A stretch of 60,094 nucleotides of DNA from SIG653 sp964509125. GTDB lineage: Bacteria; Bacillota; Clostridia; Oscillospirales; CAG-382. Numbering within the stretch: position 1 is the first letter of the stretch; each line of letters starts with the position of its first letter. Shown here piece after piece: positions 44,830 to 52,379 of the stretch. The translations under genes were made by a program, and so were the position numbers. The stretch lies in contig CAZDVZ010000006.1 of assembly GCA_964509125.1 (NCBI GenBank), forward strand, positions 1 to 60,094. The letters run 5' to 3'. The notes under the pieces are model-generated. The model did not search any database. It saw only the letters and a list, made by a program, of their open reading frames with translations, and had not been told where the DNA came from.

Positions 44830-45403
44830 AATCAGCCCGGCGGGAATGATCTCGCTTTTAATAATTTTTCTTTTAAACGGTAAACATACTTTTGGAATAA
44901 TGATACTTTGCGCTTTTGTGCACGAATTGGGGCACCTCATTGTAATGTTGCTTTTGGGCGTCAAACCTTTGGAAGTTACAGTTGGGTTTATGAATTTCAA
45001 TATCTGTTACAATAAGCTAAAGACGTCTTATAAGGTTGATATTTTTATTTCTATGGCGGGAATAGTTTTTAATTTAATTTTCGGAGCTGTTTCATATTTT
45101 GCGGGAAACACAAATCTGTTTGTTACAAACTGTGTTTTAGCTGTTGTGAATTTAATTCCCATAAAAGGACTTGACGGAGGAAATATAATAAACAGCATAA
45201 TTTCTGCTGTAAAGTCGGATGGAGCAGAGAAGGGAGATGCATATTTTTTATCATCAGACCAATACAGCGGAAAGATAAGACTGTACAGTAAAATATTTGC
45301 ACCCGTTTTTATTTTTTCTTTAACAATAGCAAGTGGATTTAATGTTTCTGTTGCTTTTTCCGGTGTCTCTATGCTGATATGCGAATGTATAAATTCGGGT
45401 TGA
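44816..45403 (+). CDS. Site-2 protease (M50), SpoIVFB-like
   Basis: 195 residues with about five or six membrane helices. The zinc motif HELGH is at residues 36-40 and the third-ligand region is NLIPIKGLDGGN near residue 120. There is no PDZ or CBS domain, so it is of the short SpoIVFB type. SpoIVFB removes the pro-sequence of sigma-K; here the neighbours are spoIIGA-sigE, divergently transcribed. The substrate is not shown. The start is TTG at 44816 with GGAGG 5 nt upstream; longer frames opening at 44714 lack an RBS. Confidence 0.82.
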   Translation: MPKIKISPAGMISLLIIFLLNGKHTFGIMILCAFVHELGHLIVMLLLGVKPLEVTVGFMNFNICYNKLKTSYKVDIFISMAGIVFNLIFGAVSYFAGNTNLFVTNCVLAVVNLIPIKGLDGGNIINSIISAVKSDGAEKGDAYFLSSDQYSGKIRLYSKIFAPVFIFSLTIASGFNVSVAFSGVSMLICECINSG

Positions 45404-45515
45404 AAATTTCTTTGAAAAATCAAAAACACAACTTGATAAAGATAAATTGTATAATGTACACATACAAAGCGGGTGCGTTGATACACGTTTGAAAATAGTA
45501 ATTGAGGAAATAGAA

Positions 45516-45914
45516 ATGGATTTATCTTTAAAAAAGTTTTATGTTTTTGTGGCAGAGTCATCTTTAAAGGCTATGGAGCTTGATTATGCGGATATGTCAT
45601 TCAGAGACGGTACAATGTTTATACTGTATCACGCCGATGATCGAAGATGCTTTTTGTTTGTAGAGAATAGCGGACGTTGTATCTTTTCGTCTGTATTGAT
45701 GGATAAAAGTGAAAAAGGCGCAAAAAGAAAGATGAGTAGTGTTATAGATAAAATGAATGTATCAAAAGGACGATTTAATTTGCGTGAATGTGAGAAAGGC
45801 GCTTTAATTTTGGAATACGTTTTTTTAATTCCCACTAATAATTATTCCACCGTGGTAAATGATGCGTATGAGGCTTTTAAAGCGGTAGAAGAATATTTTT
45901 TTTGCTACATCTGA
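45516..45914 (+). CDS. Small protein of unknown function
   Basis: 132 residues, no signal peptide or membrane helix. It shows alternating hydrophobic strands (FYVFVAESSL, RRCFLFVENSG, KGALILEYVFLI) and looks like a single small alpha/beta domain. The ATG at 45516 with GAGG 8 nt upstream is chosen over the frame opening at 45447. A TATAAT at 45450-45455 lies upstream, without a good -35. It is followed by a strong terminator. Confidence 0.55.
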   Translation: MDLSLKKFYVFVAESSLKAMELDYADMSFRDGTMFILYHADDRRCFLFVENSGRCIFSSVLMDKSEKGAKRKMSSVIDKMNVSKGRFNLRECEKGALILEYVFLIPTNNYSTVVNDAYEAFKAVEEYFFCYI

Positions 45915-45938
45915 AAATGTGGACAATTTATGCTTTGT

Positions 45939-45988
45939 AAAAGGGGAGATTCAAAGTGCGTTTTTGCGCTTTATTTCCCCTTTTTTCT
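45939..45988 (+). terminator. Terminator after the 132-residue protein gene
   Basis: AAAAGGGGA pairs with TTCCCCTTTT; an inner stem AAAGTGC/GCGCTTT (one G-U pair) extends it, ending in TTTTTTC. A strong intrinsic terminator. Confidence 0.85.
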
Positions 45989-46014
45989 TTAGCTTTTGGG
46001 TGAAAATTTTTTCA

Positions 46015-46043
46015 TTGACAAACAAACGAAAATATGGTATCAT
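46015..46043 (+). promoter_or_regulatory. Promoter of the YitT gene
   Basis: TTGACA (46015-46020), 17-bp spacer, TATCAT (46038-46043), 30 bp before the GTG start. Confidence 0.8.
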
Positions 46044-46072
46044 ATCAACGAAAGCTATAAAAGGGGTGCGAA

Positions 46073-46939
46073 GTGAAAAAAGGAGTATTGAGGCATTTTA
46101 AAAATTATTTGTTTATTTTTATCGGGTGCGCTTGTTATGCAGCCGGTGTCAGCCTGTTTCTTGAACCTAATAAATTAACCCCGGGCGGGCTTTCCGGTGT
46201 TGCTATTATAATAAACCATTTTTTCCCTAAGATTACCGTCGGTGTTGCGGTTTTTGCGATGAATATTCCGTTGCTTGTTATTGCACTTTTGGTGCTTGGG
46301 AAACAGTTTTTGGTTTCGACTCTTGTGGCGACGGCGGTATCTTCGGCTTTTATTGATATATTAGCGCCTTTTGCTCCAAATTTGGACGATAAGTTACTTT
46401 GTGCTATTTTTGGCGGATTCTTTATGGCTTTTGGGCTGGCTTTCGTTTTCAAAGGAAATGCAACAACAGGCGGTACTGATATCATTGTAAAGCTTCTCAG
46501 AAAGAAGTTTCGTCATATTAAAACAGGAACTATCATGTGGGGCACTGACGCCACGGTAATTATAGCAACAGTTATTGTTTTTGAAGATTATAAAGTTGCG
46601 CTTTATGCAGCTATAACTATTTTTGTACAAACTTTGGTTATGAATTATGTTTTGTACGGCCCCGATGAAGCCGCCCTTGTTTATATTATTAATTGTGATC
46701 ACGAAAAAATGATTTCTCTGTTTATGAAGCAAATGGAGATCGGAGCTACTATTATTGATGGCAAAGGTGCATATACGGGAGATAGTAAGAAGGTTACCTT
46801 GTGTGCCATAAAAAAACAGCAATTACCTCTTTTGAGACAAATTGTAGAGGAAAACGCACCGGATGCTTTTTTAATTGTAACTTCTGCAAATGCGGTTTTC
46901 GGAGAGGGATTTAAAGAAATTGATGTAGAGGACCTTTAA
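46073..46939 (+). CDS. YitT family membrane protein
   Basis: 288 residues. Five or six membrane helices contain paired family signatures: EPNKLTPGGLSGVAIIIN near the N-terminus and FKGNATTGGTDIIVKLL in the middle. The C-terminal 80 residues form the soluble DUF2179 domain (GATIIDGKGAYTGDSKK). Function is not established. It starts at GTG with AAAGGGG upstream. Confidence 0.9.
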   Translation: MKKGVLRHFKNYLFIFIGCACYAAGVSLFLEPNKLTPGGLSGVAIIINHFFPKITVGVAVFAMNIPLLVIALLVLGKQFLVSTLVATAVSSAFIDILAPFAPNLDDKLLCAIFGGFFMAFGLAFVFKGNATTGGTDIIVKLLRKKFRHIKTGTIMWGTDATVIIATVIVFEDYKVALYAAITIFVQTLVMNYVLYGPDEAALVYIINCDHEKMISLFMKQMEIGATIIDGKGAYTGDSKKVTLCAIKKQQLPLLRQIVEENAPDAFLIVTSANAVFGEGFKEIDVEDL

Positions 46940-46978
46940 TAAAGGGCTACAAATATAAAAATTGTAAAGGAAAAAACT

Positions 46979-48550
46979 ATGAAACGAATTATCGCTTTTA
47001 TCATGATGATATTAATGGTATTTTCGGTGGTTGGTTGTGGAGGCGAAGATCAGTCTGAGCAAGAATCTGCGGCTACAGAAGAAAGTTCTATTAATGCGGA
47101 CGACTTTAAAAACCAAGACGGAACTGTTACTGTTCCCGACATTATAGGTATGCCTGTCGCCGATGCCAAGGCGCTTCTTAAAGAGCTTGGGCTTACATGC
47201 AGAGTGGTTGAAGTGTATTGGGACGATTCTTTTGAAATTGGGTCTGTTGTTGAAACAGATTTCAAATCCGGAGATGTTGTAGATCCCGGCACACAAATTA
47301 TAACAAAAGTGCGTAAGCAGGGCGAATATGTTGACCCGGACAAAGATCCTCTTGTAGAACAGAGAGAAGAACTTTCTCAAGGAGCCAACAGCGATTATAT
47401 ACCTCTCAACTACGAAATAATGAAAGCGGTTTGGATCTCCCAGTTTGATATGGACGGCATTTTGGAAGATGGAAGCCAGAAGAGCGAAGAATATTTACGT
47501 ACTACAATGGCAAATCTTTTTGCAAAACTTGCCGGCGATGGATTTAATACAGTAATCGTTCAAGTGCGTCCATACGCTGACAGCTTTTACCCTTCTGAGT
47601 ATTATCCTTGGTCTAAGTATGCTGTAGGCGGATATGGAATGTATGGAACATACGACCCGCTTGAAATAATGATAGAGGAAGCCCATAAAGTTGATCTTAG
47701 CTTTCAAGCGTGGATCAACCCTATGAGAGCGTTTAGCGAAAGCGATAAAAAGGCTTTTAGCCTTATAAGCGAAAACTATTTGATTCGTCAATGGTACGAA
47801 GATCCTACAAAGTATCCTAATTATGTTTATCTTTACAATAAATATTTTTATCTGAATATTGCTTATGATGATGTTCGTCAGCTCATCGTAAACGGTGCTA
47901 AGGAAATCGTAAGATATTACGATGTTGACGGCATACATATGGACGATTATTTCTATCCCACCGGAATACCGAATGATTTTGATCAAGCAGTATTTTCAAA
48001 ATCAGGTATGATAGATATAAAACGCTTCCGTAAAGATAACGTCAATAAGCTTGTAAGCGAGCTTTATAAGGGAATTAAAGCGGAAAATAGAAATGTTTTG
48101 TTCGGAATTTCTCCTGCAGGAAACCTTAGCAATGTAAGGGATAATTGCTGCCTCGATATTGATACTATCCTTGCCAACGAAGGTTTTGTGGATTATATTA
48201 TGCCGCAGATATACTGGGGATTCCAGCATCCAACACAGCCGTTTGTAACTTGTCTTGCAAATTGGCAAAACCTTGTTAAGAAAGACAGCATCAGATTTAT
48301 GGCGGGTCTCACCGCAAGCGGCGTTGAAACAGAGAGCGAAGCGGAGTTTATAACCAATAAGGATATTTTCAAGAAGTATTTAACTCACCTTCAAACCACA
48401 AATAAATTTGATGGACTATGTATATTCTCCGTTAAAACGCTGTATAATATGGAAAGTGCAGAAATCAGTAGTAACGAGAATATACAGGCGGAAATGGAAA
48501 ACTTTTTACCGCTTCTCAAAAAAGTGCCAAACATCAAAATCGTTTATTGA
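46979..48550 (+). CDS. PASTA-domain lipoprotein with GH10-like (DUF187) glycoside hydrolase domain
   Basis: 523 residues. Signal peptide with lipobox VVGC (Cys 20), an acidic linker, one PASTA domain (VTVPDIIGMPVADAKALLKE), then a TIM-barrel domain of the glycosyl-hydrolase-like 10 / YngK group: MKAVWISQFD, FNTVIVQVRPYADSFYPS, FQAWINPMRAF, VDGIHMDDYFYP and VDYIMPQIYW. The DD pair in HMDDYFYP may be catalytic. PASTA domains bind peptidoglycan or muropeptides, so wall glycan is the likely substrate. AAAGG precedes the ATG. Confidence 0.9.
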   Translation: MKRIIAFIMMILMVFSVVGCGGEDQSEQESAATEESSINADDFKNQDGTVTVPDIIGMPVADAKALLKELGLTCRVVEVYWDDSFEIGSVVETDFKSGDVVDPGTQIITKVRKQGEYVDPDKDPLVEQREELSQGANSDYIPLNYEIMKAVWISQFDMDGILEDGSQKSEEYLRTTMANLFAKLAGDGFNTVIVQVRPYADSFYPSEYYPWSKYAVGGYGMYGTYDPLEIMIEEAHKVDLSFQAWINPMRAFSESDKKAFSLISENYLIRQWYEDPTKYPNYVYLYNKYFYLNIAYDDVRQLIVNGAKEIVRYYDVDGIHMDDYFYPTGIPNDFDQAVFSKSGMIDIKRFRKDNVNKLVSELYKGIKAENRNVLFGISPAGNLSNVRDNCCLDIDTILANEGFVDYIMPQIYWGFQHPTQPFVTCLANWQNLVKKDSIRFMAGLTASGVETESEAEFITNKDIFKKYLTHLQTTNKFDGLCIFSVKTLYNMESAEISSNENIQAEMENFLPLLKKVPNIKIVY

Positions 48551-48551
48551 T

Positions 48552-48755
48552 ATGCGTAGACTTATTGGAAAAGCAATAATGGATATTGGAGATGAAGCTA
48601 CGGTAATATGGCCCGACGGTAAGCGTGTCGAAGCTTTTTATGTGGATACATTCGGGTATGACCATATTTTGAAAAGCAAAGAAGACGGCAGAGAAATAAG
48701 GCTTACCAATCGGTATATAGAACGTATGGGAATTTTGGTCGTTAAGAAAAAATAA
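48552..48755 (+). CDS. Small conserved-looking protein, unknown function
   Basis: 67 residues starting one base after the lipoprotein stop. It is basic and beta-rich (EATVIWPDGKRVEAFYVD), perhaps an SH3-like fold. No good RBS is seen, so translation may be coupled to the previous gene; an internal ATG at 48579 is possible. The frame is also open upstream inside the lipoprotein gene, but that part is a shadow. Confidence 0.5.
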   Translation: MRRLIGKAIMDIGDEATVIWPDGKRVEAFYVDTFGYDHILKSKEDGREIRLTNRYIERMGILVVKKK

Positions 48756-48847
48756 AATATCTCACACACAAATGACCTTTCGCATAATATAGCATTAGGT
48801 ATCGGAAAAAACGGTACTTCCTATGTTTTGTGGAAGGAGGATATACT

Positions 48848-48934
48848 ATGGCTTGCTTCGATTCCTTTTTTGGCAATCAGAATTGTTGGATTATTATTCT
48901 TATCGCAATAATCATAGTTTGCTGCTGCGGATAA
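48848..48934 (+). CDS. 28-residue Cys-rich membrane peptide
   Basis: A perfect GGAAGGAGG lies 7 nt before the ATG. The peptide begins MACFDSFFGNQNCW, continues with a 10-residue Ile/Leu/Val helix and ends VCCCG. It has 5 Cys in 28 residues and is too short for most gene callers. A strong hairpin follows 29 bp after the stop, so it forms a complete small transcription unit. It resembles in style the tiny membrane peptides of sporulating Firmicutes, but no family is recognised. Confidence 0.65.
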   Translation: MACFDSFFGNQNCWIIILIAIIIVCCCG

Positions 48935-48962
48935 GTAGTTGTTTAATTCATTGATAAGGCGA

Positions 48963-49006
48963 CCGGCTCTCGCATTCAAGCGAGAGCCGGCTTGTCTGTT
49001 GTTTTT
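48963..49006 (+). terminator. Terminator after the 28-residue peptide gene
   Basis: A perfect 11-bp GC-rich stem, CCGGCTCTCGC (48963-48973) with GCGAGAGCCGG (48980-48990), followed after ten bases by GTTTTTA. It also lies just before mscS. Confidence 0.75.
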
Positions 49007-49017
49007 ATGAGGTTTAT

Positions 49018-49830
49018 ATGGAATTTTTAGAAAAAATTATGAACGGCGTATCTTCATTCGCCATAAGCTTTGTTTTAAAAATGTTGCTTGCTTTGTTTGT
49101 ATTTATTATTGGCTGGAAATTATGTTCATTTTTGGTGAAGTTTATTTCCAAAAGTCACGGAATGCAACGCATGGATATTACCGCTCGAGGATTTATTTTA
49201 ACAACAATAAAATTTGTTTTGAGAGCGATTGTCGTATTTGCCGTTATAGCCATCTTAGGCGTTCCTACTGCCAGTATAATTGCTGTAATAGGTTCTTGTG
49301 GCGTGGCAATAGGACTTGCTTTGCAAGGAAGCCTTTCAAATTTTGCAGGCGGGCTTATGCTTTTAATTTTTAAACCATTCGACGTGGGAGATTATATTAT
49401 AACTCCCGATGCTTCGGGTACAGTTCAAAGCTTGGGGATATTTTATACAACAGTGAGTACACCTGATAATATTAAGGTGGTTATTCCTAATAGCGTTGTT
49501 TCGGGGAATGTTATTTCCAATACATCTGCATATGAAACGAGAAGACTTAGCTTTTCTTTTACTGTGGCTCATTCCGAAAATGTTGACCGTGTGAAGGAAA
49601 TTATGCTTTCGGTTATACAGTCTTGCGAAAAAATTTTAGACGATCCTGCGCCTTCCGTGGTTGTCAGTGCATATAAAGAGAGCGGCGTTGATATCTCTGC
49701 ACGCTGTTGGGTAAAATCGGAAGATTATTGGAATATAAATTTTTACATCAATGAAAGAATCAAAGAAAGATTTGTCGAGGAGAAAGTTCAAATTCCTGCG
49801 AATAAGGTTGATGTAAACATCATTAAATAA
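49018..49830 (+). CDS. mscS: Small-conductance mechanosensitive channel, MscS family
   Basis: 270 residues, close to E. coli MscS. Three membrane helices; the pore helix has the pattern GSCGVAIGLALQGSLSNFAGGLMLL and is followed by FKPFDVGDYI and PNSVVSGNVISN of the cytoplasmic beta domain. It opens under membrane tension to release solutes during osmotic downshock. GAGG 5 nt before the ATG. Confidence 0.95.
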   Translation: MEFLEKIMNGVSSFAISFVLKMLLALFVFIIGWKLCSFLVKFISKSHGMQRMDITARGFILTTIKFVLRAIVVFAVIAILGVPTASIIAVIGSCGVAIGLALQGSLSNFAGGLMLLIFKPFDVGDYIITPDASGTVQSLGIFYTTVSTPDNIKVVIPNSVVSGNVISNTSAYETRRLSFSFTVAHSENVDRVKEIMLSVIQSCEKILDDPAPSVVVSAYKESGVDISARCWVKSEDYWNINFYINERIKERFVEEKVQIPANKVDVNIIK

Positions 49831-49836
49831 AAAAGT

Positions 49837-49885
49837 GACCGGTTCAAACGAAAATTTATTTTTGCGTTTGAACCGGTCGTTCTTT
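49837..49885 (+). terminator. Terminator after mscS
   Basis: A perfect 14-bp stem, GACCGGTTCAAACG (49837-49850) with CGTTTGAACCGGTC (49865-49878), then GTTCTTT. An outer inverted pair AAAAGTGAC / GTCACTTTT (about 49831 and 49928) could form a larger structure. Confidence 0.85.
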
Positions 49886-49993
49886 AATATAAAGTATAAA
49901 TATCTCCGTCATACGGCTAAAAGCGGTCTGTCACTTTTTGCTTATAACTTTCTATCGCGGTGAATCAGACTAAAAAACACTCAGAAACCATCT

Positions 49994-50821
49994 CTAAAGG
50001 TTCAGAGAAATATCATACACTTGACCTTTGGGGATTTTCCTGTCGAGAGATACCGCTTTCACTGCATCCATTTTTTTGTAACCAATGTCAATGTAATATT
50101 TCAAATGTTCTTCAACGGTCATGTCCTTCCAAAAACCGTCAGAAGCGGTTTTTGTGCATCCTGATACGACAATGGCAAACTCACCTTTTTTGGGGATGTC
50201 TCCGTTTTCTACCATTTTAATCGCTTTGGAAAGAGATGCCTTTATTATGCATTCGTTCAGCTTTGTAAGTTCCCTGCAAACCGCAACTTCTCTTTCGCCA
50301 AAATGTGAAAAAATATCTTTCAAGTCCTTTTCGACGCCATGTGGCGGAGTGTAAAAAACAATGTCTCTTTTTTGCGTTTTTAGTTCTTCCAGCGTTTCCG
50401 AACGGTCTTTTTTAGACTCCGAGAGAAAACCTTCAAAAACAAATCTTTTGTTTGTAAGTCCGCTTGCGCTTATTGCTGCTGCTGCAGCACAGCATCCGGG
50501 AATGGGAATGACTTTAATTCCTTTTTCGTGGCATTCTTTTACCAAAAATGCCCCCGGATCGGAAACTGCCGGAGTGCCCGCATCTGTAATTAGCCCGCAG
50601 GTTTCGCCCCGCTCAAGACGTTTTATAATCGTTTCACCCTTATATGTTTTGTTGTGCTCAAAATAGCTTACAAGAGGTTTTTTTATTCCCAAAAGCATGA
50701 GAAGTTTTCCTCCTACGCGTGTATCTTCAGCGGCTACAAAATCAACATTTTTAAGAGTTTCCACCGCGCGTGGAGTGATATCGCCCATATTTCCAATGGG
50801 CGTTGCAATAACATATAGCAT
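49994..50821 (-). CDS. rsmI: 16S rRNA (cytidine(1402)-2'-O)-methyltransferase
   Basis: 275 residues of the SAM-dependent tetrapyrrole-methylase fold. Signatures are VIATPIGNMGDITPRAVETL at the start, AAEDTR, ITDAGTPAVSDPG and a central FEGFLSESKKDR. It methylates the ribose of C1402 in the ribosomal P site. It begins one base after the stop of the radical SAM gene, with GAAGGG as RBS, so the two are co-transcribed. Confidence 0.95.
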   Translation of the reverse strand: MLYVIATPIGNMGDITPRAVETLKNVDFVAAEDTRVGGKLLMLLGIKKPLVSYFEHNKTYKGETIIKRLERGETCGLITDAGTPAVSDPGAFLVKECHEKGIKVIPIPGCCAAAAAISASGLTNKRFVFEGFLSESKKDRSETLEELKTQKRDIVFYTPPHGVEKDLKDIFSHFGEREVAVCRELTKLNECIIKASLSKAIKMVENGDIPKKGEFAIVVSGCTKTASDGFWKDMTVEEHLKYYIDIGYKKMDAVKAVSLDRKIPKGQVYDISLNL

Positions 50822-50822
50822 A

Positions 50823-52361
50823 TTAACCCTTCGCCTTCTTTTTATGCTTCATTTTTCTAAGCTTAATATAAAGCTTTGGCATATGATCGACGAGCATATC
50901 TTTAAAGAAATTCCTGATTTTAGCATAAATGTCGTGAAGAGCAACATAGAACTTGTAAGGGACACATTTTGAGGTCACTCTAAAATCAAGCCATTTCTCG
51001 TAGGTTCTTCCTAACCAGCCGGGCATTTTGTATGCCCACTTATATCTTTTTACAAAGTGGTAGAAATACGCTTCAATAAACAATACCTGTTCTTCGGGAA
51101 ATTGTTCTTGCTTAAGAGGCACCCTACAATCGGGAGAAATAACTTCGGGTAAAAATCCGGCTTCTTTAGCAATATCATAAAGCTTTGTTCCGGGATATGG
51201 ATAGAATATATTGGGAATAACTCTGTCGCTTTTCATTTTTGCGTTAAGTTTAATGGTTTTTAAAGCTTTGTGTATGTCTTCGTGAGGAAGACCTATGATA
51301 TTATAGGTGAGCTGTGCAATTCCATATTTATGAAACCACTGACTGCAATTTATCATCATTTCGTCTGTTTGATAACGCTTGAGATATTTGAATCGAATTT
51401 CTTGATCTCCGCTTTCGAGTCCCATATCAATGGTATAGCATCCCGCTTCTTTCATACGGCGTACAGTGTCTTCCGTAAGAATGTCAAAACGTATATTCCC
51501 TGTGAAAGGAAGGTGTATTTCCTGCTTGTATAATTCGATAAATTTATCAAACCATTCGGGAAACATATTAAAAATGGCGTCTCTAAAGTTGATAAACTGA
51601 ATGTTTGGGTATTTTGAAAGCAAGGTTTTAAGGTAAAGAATGCCGTTTTCGGGACTTCTGAATCTTGCATAATATTTTTTGTTTGGATAAACATTTCTAA
51701 ATTGACTGTTTCCGCAGTATGTGCAGTTGTAAAAGCACCCGCGGCTCATCATAACTATGGCGGTGTTAACCTTTACGGAGTCAAGATTGGCATAGTCGAA
51801 CAAATCAAAATCGGGGATAGGTAATCTTTCAAGATCGGGGAAAAGAGGACGTACGGGATTTTCTTTAAATGTTCCGTCGGGGTTTTTAAACCAAAGACTT
51901 TCGATGTTTGTATAATCCTTTCCGTCTCTCATCGCGTCGCAAAGCTCTAATTCCGCATATTCACCATCACCGATACAAACACAGTCAACGCCTTCAGCGG
52001 AAAGAACATCTCCGGGCACAAGTGTACAGTGATATCCACCGCAAATTATGAAAACATTCGGACAAACTTCTTTTGTCCATTTGATGTAAGTTTGACAATC
52101 GGGAAAAGCTGTGGTGCGAACGGAAAAACCGATAATGTCGAAACTCCCTTTTTCCAAAAGCTTTTTCTTGAATTCTTCTTCCGTGTGGAGATAAAGAAGG
52201 TGAAGAAGGTCAACAGAGTGACCACCCTGTTTAAGTACGGCGGAAATTGAGGCAAGACCCTCGCTATAGCTTCCGCCTGTCATTTTTCCTTTTAAATCTC
52301 TGTCTGTATAGTCGGGATACACAAGGAGCATCCTTGCGCTTCTTCCGTTTAAATCGATCAT
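50823..52361 (-). CDS. Cobalamin-binding-domain radical SAM protein
   Basis: 512 residues. The N-terminal 150 residues form a B12-binding-like domain (GGHSVDLLHLL, FDIIGFSV, ICGGYHCTL). The radical SAM core has the cluster motif RGCFYNCTYC near residue 207 and YTIDMGLESGDQEIR. The C-terminal region is helical and basic. BchE/HpnP-like enzymes of this class do methylations or ring rearrangements on lipids or natural products; the substrate here is unknown. Next to rsmI, probably only by operon sharing. Confidence 0.85.
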   Translation of the reverse strand: MIDLNGRSARMLLVYPDYTDRDLKGKMTGGSYSEGLASISAVLKQGGHSVDLLHLLYLHTEEEFKKKLLEKGSFDIIGFSVRTTAFPDCQTYIKWTKEVCPNVFIICGGYHCTLVPGDVLSAEGVDCVCIGDGEYAELELCDAMRDGKDYTNIESLWFKNPDGTFKENPVRPLFPDLERLPIPDFDLFDYANLDSVKVNTAIVMMSRGCFYNCTYCGNSQFRNVYPNKKYYARFRSPENGILYLKTLLSKYPNIQFINFRDAIFNMFPEWFDKFIELYKQEIHLPFTGNIRFDILTEDTVRRMKEAGCYTIDMGLESGDQEIRFKYLKRYQTDEMMINCSQWFHKYGIAQLTYNIIGLPHEDIHKALKTIKLNAKMKSDRVIPNIFYPYPGTKLYDIAKEAGFLPEVISPDCRVPLKQEQFPEEQVLFIEAYFYHFVKRYKWAYKMPGWLGRTYEKWLDFRVTSKCVPYKFYVALHDIYAKIRNFFKDMLVDHMPKLYIKLRKMKHKKKAKG

Positions 52362-52379
52362 ATTATACCATCCTTAATG

